Assembly: GCA_041694635.1 (NCBI GenBank)
Contig: JBDNHI010000202.1
Coordinates: 1-64,000 of the forward strand
Origin: UBA969 sp041694635
Lineage (GTDB): Bacteria > Planctomycetota > Planctomycetia > Gemmatales > Gemmataceae
Direction: 5' to 3'
Length of the DNA stretch: 64,000 bases
Part shown: positions 8,758-17,519 of the stretch, in pieces
Position numbering within the stretch: the first letter of the stretch is position 1
Layout: each line of letters starts with the position of its first letter
Program-made: the position numbers and the translations under genes
The notes under the pieces: model-generated
What the model was told of the DNA's origin: nothing
What the model saw: the letters and a program-made list of their open reading frames with translations, nothing else
Databases searched by the model: none

Positions 8758-10338
8758 TTAGGCTAAATATTTTCTTAGTATTTTTAGTGTTTTTAATGGG
8801 TTTTCACTGTGAAATAGAGCGTGGCTAATTGCAATGCGTTTTGCGCCATTTTCCCTTAATTGAGAAATGTTGTCTGGATTTATTCCCCCGATAGCGAACC
8901 AAGGCAACTCGCATGCTGCCGAGGCTTGTTTTACAAAAGGTAATCCTGCAACATGACTAAAGGTTTTTGTTAAGGAATTGAAAACCGGTCCAACGCCTAG
9001 ATAATCAGCGCCATCTTGTATTGCAATTTGCATCTGTTCGGCATTGTGTGTGCTTACACCAATAATTTTATTACTTCCTAAAATAAGTTTAGCTGCTTTT
9101 ACAGGTAAATCATCTTGGCCAAGGTGAACACCATCTGCGTCAATAATTTTAGCAATATCAGGTCGATCATTAATTATTAGCAACTTGTGGTTTTGATCGA
9201 TGAGAGTCTTAAGTTGTAGTGCGTGACGAAGCAGTTGTAGGTCTGTGAAAGATTTCACTCGAAGTTGGATCATATCTAGCCCATTTTCAAGAAGTGCTTT
9301 AAGGGTATCAATAAAATTTTCATTAAGTTCCTCGATGCCAATCAGTCCGTATATTTTGACATCATTAAGTTTCCATACAAGATTTATGGCACGAGAAATT
9401 TTTTGCTCAAGTTCATAAGATCGGTATCGAAGTTCTCCAATTTGAAGAGCGAAATCAGGAGATTCTATTTTTCCAAATTCCTCAAGGGAACGAAAGGATT
9501 CTTGAACCCGTTTGATATTTGCGATAAAAACATCTTGTTCATTAAGTCTTGATATTTCCTGTGCAGTATGAGTGGAGGTACCAACATCCTCTTCAACATT
9601 TCGGTGTGAAATCAAACGAATTGCAGGAATCCATTTGAGTGCTTCGTTGAAATCGTGTCGTAGTTTTTTTGCAAGTAAACATAACTCAGAAGAACTTAAA
9701 ATAAATCTGCAGTAATCATCGATAACTCTTAATCCTTCGCGAACCCGGTTTGCAGCCGCATCAAGAATTCGTAACGAGGAATCTGCATTAAGGCTAAAGT
9801 CCATGGTTAAATCTAAGGGAACATCTAAAACCAAAGGCTGTAATCGCTGTTTATCGATCCAGGAATTAAGAAGAACCAGATCAATTCCGAGGTTTTCTAG
9901 AAGCATTTTAGAGTCTGGAAACACTTCGATTAAGTAGACAAGAAAACCTAAGCTTGTGCCTTCTTGTTCACCTAAAACAAGTTTGGAAGTGCGCAGGATT
10001 TTCTTTGCGAACTCAGGTTTTTTAACGGATTCTAAAACTTCTGAAAGGCTTTCCCAAGAAGCATAATTTTCAGGAAATGAAAGTTGTGTAATCACTAAGC
10101 CAAAATCTTTAAGAAAGCTGGTAACAGGGCCATCGGGATCGGCAAGAAGAGCTTTTATACAATGTTTTGAAGTGGGCTCAAACTTTCCGTCTTCCAAGGC
10201 GATGTGGAAAGCGAGGTTGAGGGCTCGTAAGCAGGAGGCTGAAAGGTCAAGTTCCATTAGTAAATCTTTCAGAATTATAGAAATAAAAGCTTTCCGATTG
10301 CGTTTTTCCGTTTTATTCACAAAAAACTTTTCACACAT
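8758..10338 (-). CDS. thiE: Thiamine-phosphate synthase fused to ThiD2 and a Clp_N-like domain
   Basis: A 526-residue, three-part protein. Residues 32-165 look like two Clp_N-type repeats (for example TSKHCIKALLADPDGPV, then a matching second copy). Residues 187-320 match the ThiD2 domain, with RILDAAANRVREGLRVIDDY; ThiD2 is described as an alternative HMP-phosphate kinase. Residues 328-526 are ThiE, joining HMP-PP and thiazole phosphate to thiamin phosphate; visible are IQLRVKSF, INDRPDIA, DGVHLGQDDLP, GPVFNSLTKT and the phosphate loop IGGIN. The ThiD2-ThiE pairing is known; the Clp_N-like head is the odd part. The start is uncertain: ATG 10338 is used, but ATG 10257 (MELDLSAS) would also keep all domains. 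No other thi gene is near. Confidence 0.85.
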   Translation of the reverse strand: MCEKFFVNKTEKRNRKAFISIILKDLLMELDLSASCLRALNLAFHIALEDGKFEPTSKHCIKALLADPDGPVTSFLKDFGLVITQLSFPENYASWESLSEVLESVKKPEFAKKILRTSKLVLGEQEGTSLGFLVYLIEVFPDSKMLLENLGIDLVLLNSWIDKQRLQPLVLDVPLDLTMDFSLNADSSLRILDAAANRVREGLRVIDDYCRFILSSSELCLLAKKLRHDFNEALKWIPAIRLISHRNVEEDVGTSTHTAQEISRLNEQDVFIANIKRVQESFRSLEEFGKIESPDFALQIGELRYRSYELEQKISRAINLVWKLNDVKIYGLIGIEELNENFIDTLKALLENGLDMIQLRVKSFTDLQLLRHALQLKTLIDQNHKLLIINDRPDIAKIIDADGVHLGQDDLPVKAAKLILGSNKIIGVSTHNAEQMQIAIQDGADYLGVGPVFNSLTKTFSHVAGLPFVKQASAACELPWFAIGGINPDNISQLRENGAKRIAISHALFHSENPLKTLKILRKYLA

Positions 10339-10529
10339 CTATCTTAGCTAATCCATCCCAATCTCCAAATCCACGCATTTGGAACTTTTGAAAAAGTAAA
10401 TCTACCCGAATTGAATAGGTGGTTATAGAAGAAATTTTTTTGAGTCGATTATAGCTTTGATAAAGCCAAGGTTTCTGTGTTAGAAAATTGGAAAAAGTAA
10501 AAAATAATTGAATTTTAAAGGAGTTTATT

Positions 10530-11822
10530 ATGCTGTATCCCAATGGATTTAACCCAAAGGTTCTTAAATTTGCCTTTGGTGGGTTTGCTTTTGCGATGCA
10601 ATTTGCGTTGCCGGGAGAATTTTTAATTGCGCAAGAGCAAGCAGTGAAAATTGCAAAAAACGCAAGTAAAGTTCCAACTTTTAATCTTGAACAATTAAAA
10701 GAAATGGGGCGCACAAATAGTTTAAATATTAAATCCGCACAACTTGGAATTGATGGCGTTTCAGAAAAACAAGACGCTATCCACAAAATGCGGTTTCTCG
10801 CTCTAATTTCTAAAGATATTCCCGTCCGCAAGCAACAAGCTCAAACTGGTATGAGTGCGGCAAATGCTAATTATTCTCAGGCAGAAATCGATTTAAACTT
10901 TTCCATTTCTTATACTTATGCATCCATTATTTATGGAAACCAACAACTTGATGTTGCAGACCGAGGAATTAACGATTTGGTTACCTTAGGCGATATCGCC
11001 AAAGAAATAGTGAAAACCGGTTCTCGCAATGATGTTTCAAAAAAGCAGATTGATCAAATTAATGTTTATTTGAATTTTTTTAATGGCAAAAAAGAAGAAG
11101 CAATTCAGGGCATTCCGCGGGCCAAGGCAGCTTTAAGAGAAGCTTTAAGTATGGAGGATATTAATTGGGATTTGCAGACTGCTGATAAAGTATTGGTCTT
11201 ATCAGATATAAAAGTTGATCGGGAAAAAATTATTGCTGAAGCGATTGCCCGACGAGGTGAACTTCAGATGGCTCAAGCAGCCGTTGATGTTACTTGTTTA
11301 GAAGTGCAAGCCCAAAATAAGATCAGAGCATTTGCTGGAAAAACTTTTGCATCTGGCACCGATATTCATGCAAATATTTTGCCTAGTGCTTCCTTGGGTG
11401 AAGACTATAAGCCAGGTGCTTTAGCACCCGAGATGCCTGCAAATCTTTACGGCCCTAAAAAGTCTAGGGTTAGTCAAGCAAAAAATCTAAATGAAAAGGC
11501 ACAAATTGTAGCAGATAAAACCAAGGGTTTGATTGTTCTTGAAGCGGAGACAACTTACCTGCGTTGGCTTGAAAACAAAAATCGCGCAATTAATTATATT
11601 AAAGCGGTTGATGAGGCTGAAAAACTTGCTTCTTCGTTAAAAGAAAGATTCGACCCTAGGGGTGGCAAAATAACCCTAGATGAAGTTATTGCAAGTGGTA
11701 TTCAGTTAAACAATATGCGAATTGCTGCTAACGAAGCAGTCTATAAAGCTCAATTAGCCTTAATCGCACTCGAAAGGGTAAGCGGTGGTGGTTTTGTTGC
11801 ACCACCCATTACCAAAAAATAA
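10530..11822 (+). CDS. TolC-like outer-membrane efflux family protein
   Basis: A 430-residue protein with an N-terminal hydrophobic segment (about 15-35) and long alpha-helical heptad-like stretches. It resembles the outer-membrane efflux (TolC/OEP) family: a SAQLGIDG-type helix early, SQAEIDLNFSISYTYASIIY, and late helices with LKERFDPRGGKITLDEVIA, which is like the usual LxxRYxxG turn. A GGAG ribosome site precedes the ATG. No inner-membrane pump or adaptor gene is next to it; the following gene is a substrate-binding protein. The family call is moderate because overall similarity is only by pattern. Confidence 0.6.
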   Translation: MLYPNGFNPKVLKFAFGGFAFAMQFALPGEFLIAQEQAVKIAKNASKVPTFNLEQLKEMGRTNSLNIKSAQLGIDGVSEKQDAIHKMRFLALISKDIPVRKQQAQTGMSAANANYSQAEIDLNFSISYTYASIIYGNQQLDVADRGINDLVTLGDIAKEIVKTGSRNDVSKKQIDQINVYLNFFNGKKEEAIQGIPRAKAALREALSMEDINWDLQTADKVLVLSDIKVDREKIIAEAIARRGELQMAQAAVDVTCLEVQAQNKIRAFAGKTFASGTDIHANILPSASLGEDYKPGALAPEMPANLYGPKKSRVSQAKNLNEKAQIVADKTKGLIVLEAETTYLRWLENKNRAINYIKAVDEAEKLASSLKERFDPRGGKITLDEVIASGIQLNNMRIAANEAVYKAQLALIALERVSGGGFVAPPITKK

Positions 11823-11899
11823 CTATGGCTGCGTTGCCCTTGGTTAGCTTGTTCTTTTTTTTGATTATACACCTTGATTAAACACCTTTGAGGAAACCC

Positions 11900-12781
11900 A
11901 TGAGAAGTAAATTTTGGTTGTGCTCTCTAGCACTTCTTGGCCTTTTGATTTATGGATTCAGCCATCTTGAGGCGGCCGAGAATGTAAAATCTGTTCGAAT
12001 TGGGATGATGAGAACTATCTTTAAAGATACTCCCGATTCACTTCTACAAATTCTTATGAAACCTTTTAGTGCGGTGCTTGAAAGCCAGACCGGACTTGCT
12101 GGTGATCTTGTTATTAGTTCAGATCACAATCAGTTAGCTAAGCAACTTAGTGAAGGTAAAACTCAAATTGGTGTTTTTCATGGTTTTGAATTTGCTTGGG
12201 CAAAACTTAAGTACCCAGATTTACAACCTTTAATGCTTGCAGTTAACAGCAAGGCACCGCTTGTTTCTTATATTATTGTCGAAAAAGATTCTAAAATTAA
12301 TTCAGTTGCTGATTTGAAGGGTAAAAAACTTGCTCTCGCTAAAGGTAATAGAGAGCATTGCAGGCTTTTCTTTGAACATCGTGTTATGCCTGATAAAACT
12401 AAGCCAGAAATTTATTTTTCTAAATTCCAGAATAGTGTGGATGCAGAAGATGCTTTCGATTCGTTGGGCGATAATGATATCGATGCTGTTCTTGCTGATT
12501 CTGCTCCTTGGGAAAGTTATAAAAATCAGAAACCAGGCCAAGCAAGCAAATTGAAAGTAGTGGTTATTTCTGAAACTTTTATTCCTGCTATTATCGGTTA
12601 TAACCCCAAGAAATTAGATAAAGGCATTATGAACAGTTTTAAAGAAGGAATGCTAAGTGCTTCTGATAATCCAAAATCTAAAAGAATGCTGGAATTTGTT
12701 AAAATTACAAGTTTTGAAAACATTCCTGAGGATTTCAATTCGCAATTGTCTGATTTAGTTAAATCCTACCCTGCTCCATAA
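11900..12781 (+). CDS. PhnD-like phosphate/phosphonate-type periplasmic binding protein
   Basis: A 293-residue exported binding protein. ATG 11900 is preferred to the upstream TTG because GAGGA (11890-11894) lies five bases before it and the signal peptide MRSKFWLCSLALLGLLIYGF then starts cleanly. Family features of the PhnD group are the early strand SVRIGMMRTIF, QLAKQLSEGKTQIGVFHGFEFA, then SVADLKGKKLALAKGNRE and DIDAVLADSAPWE. Such proteins bind phosphonate, phosphite or other oxyanions for an ABC importer. No permease or ATPase gene is adjacent, so the ligand and role are open. A strong terminator follows. Confidence 0.75.
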   Translation: MRSKFWLCSLALLGLLIYGFSHLEAAENVKSVRIGMMRTIFKDTPDSLLQILMKPFSAVLESQTGLAGDLVISSDHNQLAKQLSEGKTQIGVFHGFEFAWAKLKYPDLQPLMLAVNSKAPLVSYIIVEKDSKINSVADLKGKKLALAKGNREHCRLFFEHRVMPDKTKPEIYFSKFQNSVDAEDAFDSLGDNDIDAVLADSAPWESYKNQKPGQASKLKVVVISETFIPAIIGYNPKKLDKGIMNSFKEGMLSASDNPKSKRMLEFVKITSFENIPEDFNSQLSDLVKSYPAP

Positions 12782-12823
12782 ATTACCTTGGCAGACTCGT
12801 GGAAAATCGTAAATAACATAGTG

Positions 12824-12860
12824 ACTCTGGCCACTTCTAGTGGCCAGAGTTGGTTTTTTT
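12824..12860 (+). terminator. Rho-independent terminator
   Basis: Perfect 12-bp stem ACTCTGGCCACT (12824-12835) with AGTGGCCAGAGT (12839-12850), loop TCT, followed by TGGTTTTTTT. It separates the binding-protein gene from the topoisomerase pair. Confidence 0.9.
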
Positions 12861-12931
12861 ATGCTTACTTATAGTAACTCACCGTACAGTTGTTAGAATG
12901 CCTCACCATTTTGTGATTAAGGGTTTATGAT

Positions 12932-15301
12932 ATGGCTGAAAATATCCAAATCGTTGCACTCAAGGATCAAGTTCGAGAGCGTTATCTCATCTATGCGCTT
13001 TCCGTTATTACTTCCCGTGCAATACCCGATGTACGCGATGGGCTAAAGCCTGTGCAAAGGCGCATTTTATATACGATGTATAATGATTTGCGTTTAACTT
13101 TTGATGGAAGGCCTAGAAAGTGTGCAAAAATTGTTGGCGATGTTACTGGTAATTATCATCCCCACGGGACTACCGCTGCTTACGAAGCCCTCGTTAGATT
13201 AGCTCAGGATTTCGTTATGCGAGTTCCCTTGGTCGTTGGGCAGGGCAATTTTGGTTCTGTTGATGGTGATGCTCCGGCTGCAGAGCGTTACACTGAGGCA
13301 AAACTTGCTTTGGTTTCTGAACATTTGATGTCGGAATTAAAACAACGGACTGTTGATCTTAGGCCTAATTACGATAATACCAGAGATGAACCGATTGTTT
13401 TGCCTGCTCAGTATCCTAACTTACTTGTGAATGGAAGTTCGGGTATCGCTGTAGGGTTGGCAACTAATATCCCACCGCATAACTTGGGTGATGTTATTAA
13501 AGCATGTATTCACCTGATTGAAAACCCAGACGCTACCGCCTCCCAATTATTGGATCGCTTGAAAGGGCCCGATTTTCCTCTGGGGGGCAAAATTCTTATT
13601 GATCGCCCTGCCCTTACAAAAATTTATGAAGAAGGCACCGGTGGGCTCAAAATTCAGGGACAATGGAAACTCGAAGACCAAAATAAAGTTAAAAGTATTA
13701 TTGTTTATTCGATCCCGTATGGTGTTGATAAAGGAAAACTCGTCTCTGATATCGGCTTGATCATTGTCGAACGCAAAGTGCCTCAGCTTCTTAATGTTGT
13801 TGATGAGTCTAGTGAAAAAGAAGGTATTAAAATTGTTCTTGAAATTAAGCCTGATTCTAGTCCCGAACTGATTATGTCTTATTTGTACAGGCATACCCAA
13901 TTGCAAGATAATTTTTCTTGTAACTTCACTTGCTTGATTCCTATCAAAGATGCCGAAGGCCGAGAACGAACCAGACCCGAACGCTTAGGCATTTGTCAGA
14001 TCCTTAGGCAATTCCTTGATTTTAGATTTGAAACGGTTAAGCGAAGATTTGAATTCGATTTAGAACAACTTCGTAAACGGATTCATATCTTGAATGGGTT
14101 TAAAATAGTTTTTGATGCGCTTGACCGGGCTATTAAAATTATTCGAGAAAGTGAAGGCAAATCTGACGCAGCAGAAAAATTAATCAAGGCTTTCAAGCTC
14201 GATTCAATCCAAACTGATGCGATTTTGGAAGCTCAACTGTATAAAATTGCACAGATGGAAATAAAGAAGATTGTGGATGAACTTCGTGAAAAAACCAAAG
14301 AAGCGGACCGCCTTGAAGATATCCTCGCATCTAAACGAAAACTTTGGGGCGTTGTCAAATCTGAACTTATTGCACTTGGGGAAAAGTTTATTGATAAAAG
14401 GCGTACAAAATTCGGTGATTCTGACGAAGAAACCGAATTTGATCCCGAAGCTTATATTCAGAGAGAAAACACGAATGTAGTGCTTACTCGCGATGGTTGG
14501 ATTAAAAGAATTGGAAGGCTTGCCTCGGTTGAAGGTACCCGAGTTCGGGAAGGGGATGAAGTTTTGGCTGTTGCCCCCGCTAGCACTTTGGATCAAATCG
14601 TATTTTTTAGCGATGATGGTACAGCTTTTACGATGCGAGCGAATGAGATTCCTGCGAGTTCTGGTTATGGGGAGCCAATTGCTAAATATTTTAGATTGAA
14701 TGATCAAGTTAAAATTATTGCTATGATTTCTACGGATGAGCGGTTTACTATGCCCTCAAAGCCAAGTAAAAATGATGAACCTGCTCCGCCTTTCATTCTT
14801 GTAATAACGGCACAGGGGCAGGTACTAAGAGCTCCTTTCTTGCCTCATCGTGTTGCTTCGACTAAGACCGGACGAATGTTTGCCCGTCTTAATGAACACG
14901 ATAAAGTTGTTGCGGTGTTTTTAGTTAATAAAGAAAAAAGTATGATGCTTGCTTCGAAGTTAGGTCATATCATTCATTTTTCGATTGATGAAGTTAATAT
15001 TCTTGCGGGTGTGGGAAAAGGTGTGATGGGTATAAAACTTGAGGATGATGACCTTTGCTTGGGCGGGGTAGTCATTACTGGAAAAGACGCTTTTCTACAA
15101 GTTGAAACCTCCAACGGGAAAACTTTAGAATTCAAGCCAAGCAAGTATGAAACAGTTTCTCGAGGTGGTAAAGGTTTTGAGGCGGTGAAGCGTTCCGAAT
15201 TTATTCGAGTCGTCCCTATTCCTATTCAATTAGTTAATTGGGATGACATTGTAAATGCTGAACCTCAAAAACCTTCTTCTAATAAAGGGTTGTTTGATTA
15301 A
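12932..15301 (+). CDS. Type IIA DNA topoisomerase subunit A (GyrA/ParC family)
   Basis: A 789-residue DNA-cleaving subunit of gyrase or topoisomerase IV. The N-terminal breakage-reunion domain shows AIPDVRDGLKPVQRRILYTM, HPHGTTAAYEALVRLAQD and the catalytic tyrosine in AAERYTEAKL (Tyr120). In the quinolone region the positions matching E. coli GyrA Ser83 and Asp87 are Thr81 and Glu85; Glu is ParC-like. The C-terminal domain (from about 515) has beta-pinwheel repeats such as VVLTRDGWIKRIGR, and SRGGKG near the end recalls a GyrA box but lies in an unusual place. Because of this I leave gyrase versus topo IV open. The B subunit follows after 25 bases, an A-then-B order. Confidence 0.9.
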   Translation: MAENIQIVALKDQVRERYLIYALSVITSRAIPDVRDGLKPVQRRILYTMYNDLRLTFDGRPRKCAKIVGDVTGNYHPHGTTAAYEALVRLAQDFVMRVPLVVGQGNFGSVDGDAPAAERYTEAKLALVSEHLMSELKQRTVDLRPNYDNTRDEPIVLPAQYPNLLVNGSSGIAVGLATNIPPHNLGDVIKACIHLIENPDATASQLLDRLKGPDFPLGGKILIDRPALTKIYEEGTGGLKIQGQWKLEDQNKVKSIIVYSIPYGVDKGKLVSDIGLIIVERKVPQLLNVVDESSEKEGIKIVLEIKPDSSPELIMSYLYRHTQLQDNFSCNFTCLIPIKDAEGRERTRPERLGICQILRQFLDFRFETVKRRFEFDLEQLRKRIHILNGFKIVFDALDRAIKIIRESEGKSDAAEKLIKAFKLDSIQTDAILEAQLYKIAQMEIKKIVDELREKTKEADRLEDILASKRKLWGVVKSELIALGEKFIDKRRTKFGDSDEETEFDPEAYIQRENTNVVLTRDGWIKRIGRLASVEGTRVREGDEVLAVAPASTLDQIVFFSDDGTAFTMRANEIPASSGYGEPIAKYFRLNDQVKIIAMISTDERFTMPSKPSKNDEPAPPFILVITAQGQVLRAPFLPHRVASTKTGRMFARLNEHDKVVAVFLVNKEKSMMLASKLGHIIHFSIDEVNILAGVGKGVMGIKLEDDDLCLGGVVITGKDAFLQVETSNGKTLEFKPSKYETVSRGGKGFEAVKRSEFIRVVPIPIQLVNWDDIVNAEPQKPSSNKGLFD

Positions 15302-15326
15302 CTAATCTTCAAAACGGATTTTAAAT

Positions 15327-17249
15327 ATGAGTAATGCTAATAGTAATTATTCCGCAAAAGATATTACCGTTCTTGAAGGACTTGAACCGGTACGGAAAAG
15401 ACCTTCGATGTACATTGGTGGGGTTGACCCCAAGGGATTGCATCACCTTGTATGGGAAATTGTTGACAATGCTGTTGATGAATATCTTAATGGTTTTGCC
15501 GATTCAATAACTGTAACACTTCATAAAAGTGGTGATGCTGTAACGGTTACAGATAACGGGCGTGGCATCCCCGTTGATATGCACCCAAAGCATAAAAAAC
15601 CAGCTCTTGAGCTTATCCTTACTACCTTGCATTCCGGGGCTAAATTTGGTGAAGGTGATAATTACATCCATTCCGGTGGATTGCACGGCGTAGGTTCTTC
15701 CGTGGTCAATGCCCTTTCTAAAAAACTTGTTGCAACCATTAAGCGAGATGGTCGCGAGTATCAGCAGACTTTCAAAAAAGGAAAGGTTTTTGGTCCCCTC
15801 GAAAAACTTGGTGCTATCAGGGGTACCGGAACTTCTATTTATTTTGAACCAGATTCTGAAATTTTTCGTAACACTCAATTCGAACCCGAATGGATTAAAT
15901 TTCATCTTGATGATATGTCCTACATTCATAGCGGTATGAAAATCATTTTTATTAATGGGATTTCTGGTGAAACTTACGATTTAACTCACCTGGGTGGAAT
16001 TCCCGAGTTCTTGGGCAAACTGGTTAAAGATGGCCAAAAACCACCCGTCACCGAAAGCATTTTTACCTTCTCCCGTAAGGAAGGCGAGAAAATAGAAGTT
16101 GCCTTGCAGTGGACCGAATCTACCGATGAATCTTTCAGATCTTATGTTAACGGGATTCGTACTGCTGCGGGTGGTACTCACGAAACAGGTTTGAAAAACG
16201 GTATCGGTAAGGCTATTCGCAATTTTATGGAAACCTTTGAAATTAAAGTAAAAGGTATTACCATTACCGCAGAAGATATTCGTGAAGGTATTGTCGGTAT
16301 TCTTTCGGTCTTCGTTCGCGAACCTATGTTTCAAGGCCAAACTAAAGAAAAATTGAATAATCCCGAATTAGCTGCAATCGTTGATGGTTTTGTTCGCCCC
16401 GCACTTGAGGCTTGGCTTAACACTAACAAAACTGCTGCTGATCAAATCGTTGGAAGAATTGTTCTTTCTGCTCGGGCAAGACTTGCCTCCCGAGAAGCAG
16501 CTTCTGAAGTGAAACGAAAATCTGCAACTTCACGCAGATTAAATCTTCCGGGGAAACTTTCTGATTGTAAATCAACCAACCTTGATGATTCTGAGTTGTT
16601 CATTGTCGAAGGTGATTCCGCCGGAGGCTCTGCTAAACAAGGGCGCAACAGCAAGATTCAAGCGGTTCTTCCCCTTCGAGGGAAAGTCTTGAACTCCGAA
16701 GGGCTTTCTCTTGCCAAGGTGATGTCGAACAACGAACTTAACGATTTGGTAACCGCAATCGGTACGGGTGCTGGTGAGAATATGGATATTACGGGCCTAA
16801 GATATGGCAAAATAATCTTGCTTATGGATGCTGATGCCGATGGCCATCATATTTCGACCTTGCTGCTAGCTTTCTTTTTTCGGCATATGCCCGAATTAAT
16901 TCGGAAAGGCCATGTATATCTTGCGCAACCACCTCTTTATAGGGTTGATGTGGGGAAAGAAACATTTTGGGCCAGAGATGATATTCATAAAGAGGAAATC
17001 CTTTCAGGTCTGAGAGTTAATGCCAAGCCAGAAATCTCTCGATTTAAAGGTTTGGGTGAAATGGACCCCAGTGTGTTAGCAATGACAACGCTTGATGTTA
17101 AGTATCGGATTTTACTTAAAGTTGAAATCGATTCTAATCTCGACACGGATAAAACCTTTGTTGATTTATTGGGAAAAGATGCCGCCCCTAGGTTCCGTTT
17201 TATTATGGAACATGCTGCCCGAGCTGTTACTGATGATTTAGATATCTAG
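15327..17249 (+). CDS. Type IIA DNA topoisomerase subunit B (GyrB/ParE family)
   Basis: A 640-residue ATPase subunit that partners the preceding A subunit. The GHKL ATP site is seen in EIVDNAVDEYLNG, VTDNGRGIPVDMH and GGLHGVGSSVVNALS. The transducer domain follows, then the TOPRIM domain with EGDSAGGSAKQGRNSKIQA, PLRGKVLNSE and the metal-binding DADADGHHI. The C-terminus has SRFKGLGEMDPSVLAMTTLD and ends at about the length usual for B subunits without the enterobacterial insert. The start MSNANSNYSAKDI agrees with the family. It probably shares one transcript with the A subunit. No clear terminator is seen after it. Confidence 0.93.
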   Translation: MSNANSNYSAKDITVLEGLEPVRKRPSMYIGGVDPKGLHHLVWEIVDNAVDEYLNGFADSITVTLHKSGDAVTVTDNGRGIPVDMHPKHKKPALELILTTLHSGAKFGEGDNYIHSGGLHGVGSSVVNALSKKLVATIKRDGREYQQTFKKGKVFGPLEKLGAIRGTGTSIYFEPDSEIFRNTQFEPEWIKFHLDDMSYIHSGMKIIFINGISGETYDLTHLGGIPEFLGKLVKDGQKPPVTESIFTFSRKEGEKIEVALQWTESTDESFRSYVNGIRTAAGGTHETGLKNGIGKAIRNFMETFEIKVKGITITAEDIREGIVGILSVFVREPMFQGQTKEKLNNPELAAIVDGFVRPALEAWLNTNKTAADQIVGRIVLSARARLASREAASEVKRKSATSRRLNLPGKLSDCKSTNLDDSELFIVEGDSAGGSAKQGRNSKIQAVLPLRGKVLNSEGLSLAKVMSNNELNDLVTAIGTGAGENMDITGLRYGKIILLMDADADGHHISTLLLAFFFRHMPELIRKGHVYLAQPPLYRVDVGKETFWARDDIHKEEILSGLRVNAKPEISRFKGLGEMDPSVLAMTTLDVKYRILLKVEIDSNLDTDKTFVDLLGKDAAPRFRFIMEHAARAVTDDLDI

Positions 17250-17519
17250 GTCTGCGCTATTTTTTTTGATAATCTTAAGTTCTGTTTGATTTTTAAATGT
17301 TCTCTGGGCTATCAATTGAACTTGGTTCTAATATGTGTTTTTTATAAATACAAAACTCTTGCATTTTTTTAGGTGGTGCTTTGGGAAATTAAATGCGAAC
17401 TTCCTCGGCTTTTAATCACTTGTCGTAAAACCTGATAAAGAGTTTTCCTGCTGCTAAATTTAGGTCTTATTAAAACGAAAACACAGTTTCTAACACAATT
17501 TTTGTTAGAGTAGTTTGAA

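Noticed and set aside
10313..10335. DnaA-box-like TTATTCACA and CTTTTCACA
   Set aside because: Only two sites, inside or near the start of a gene; too little to call an origin as a feature.
10331..10831. A 166-codon minus-strand frame near the thiamin gene start
   Set aside because: It lies mostly antisense to the TolC-like gene and has no protein-like motif, so it is a shadow.
14204..14707. A 167-codon minus-strand frame inside the topoisomerase A gene
   Set aside because: Shadow of the coding strand; the sense reading is a clear GyrA/ParC family protein.
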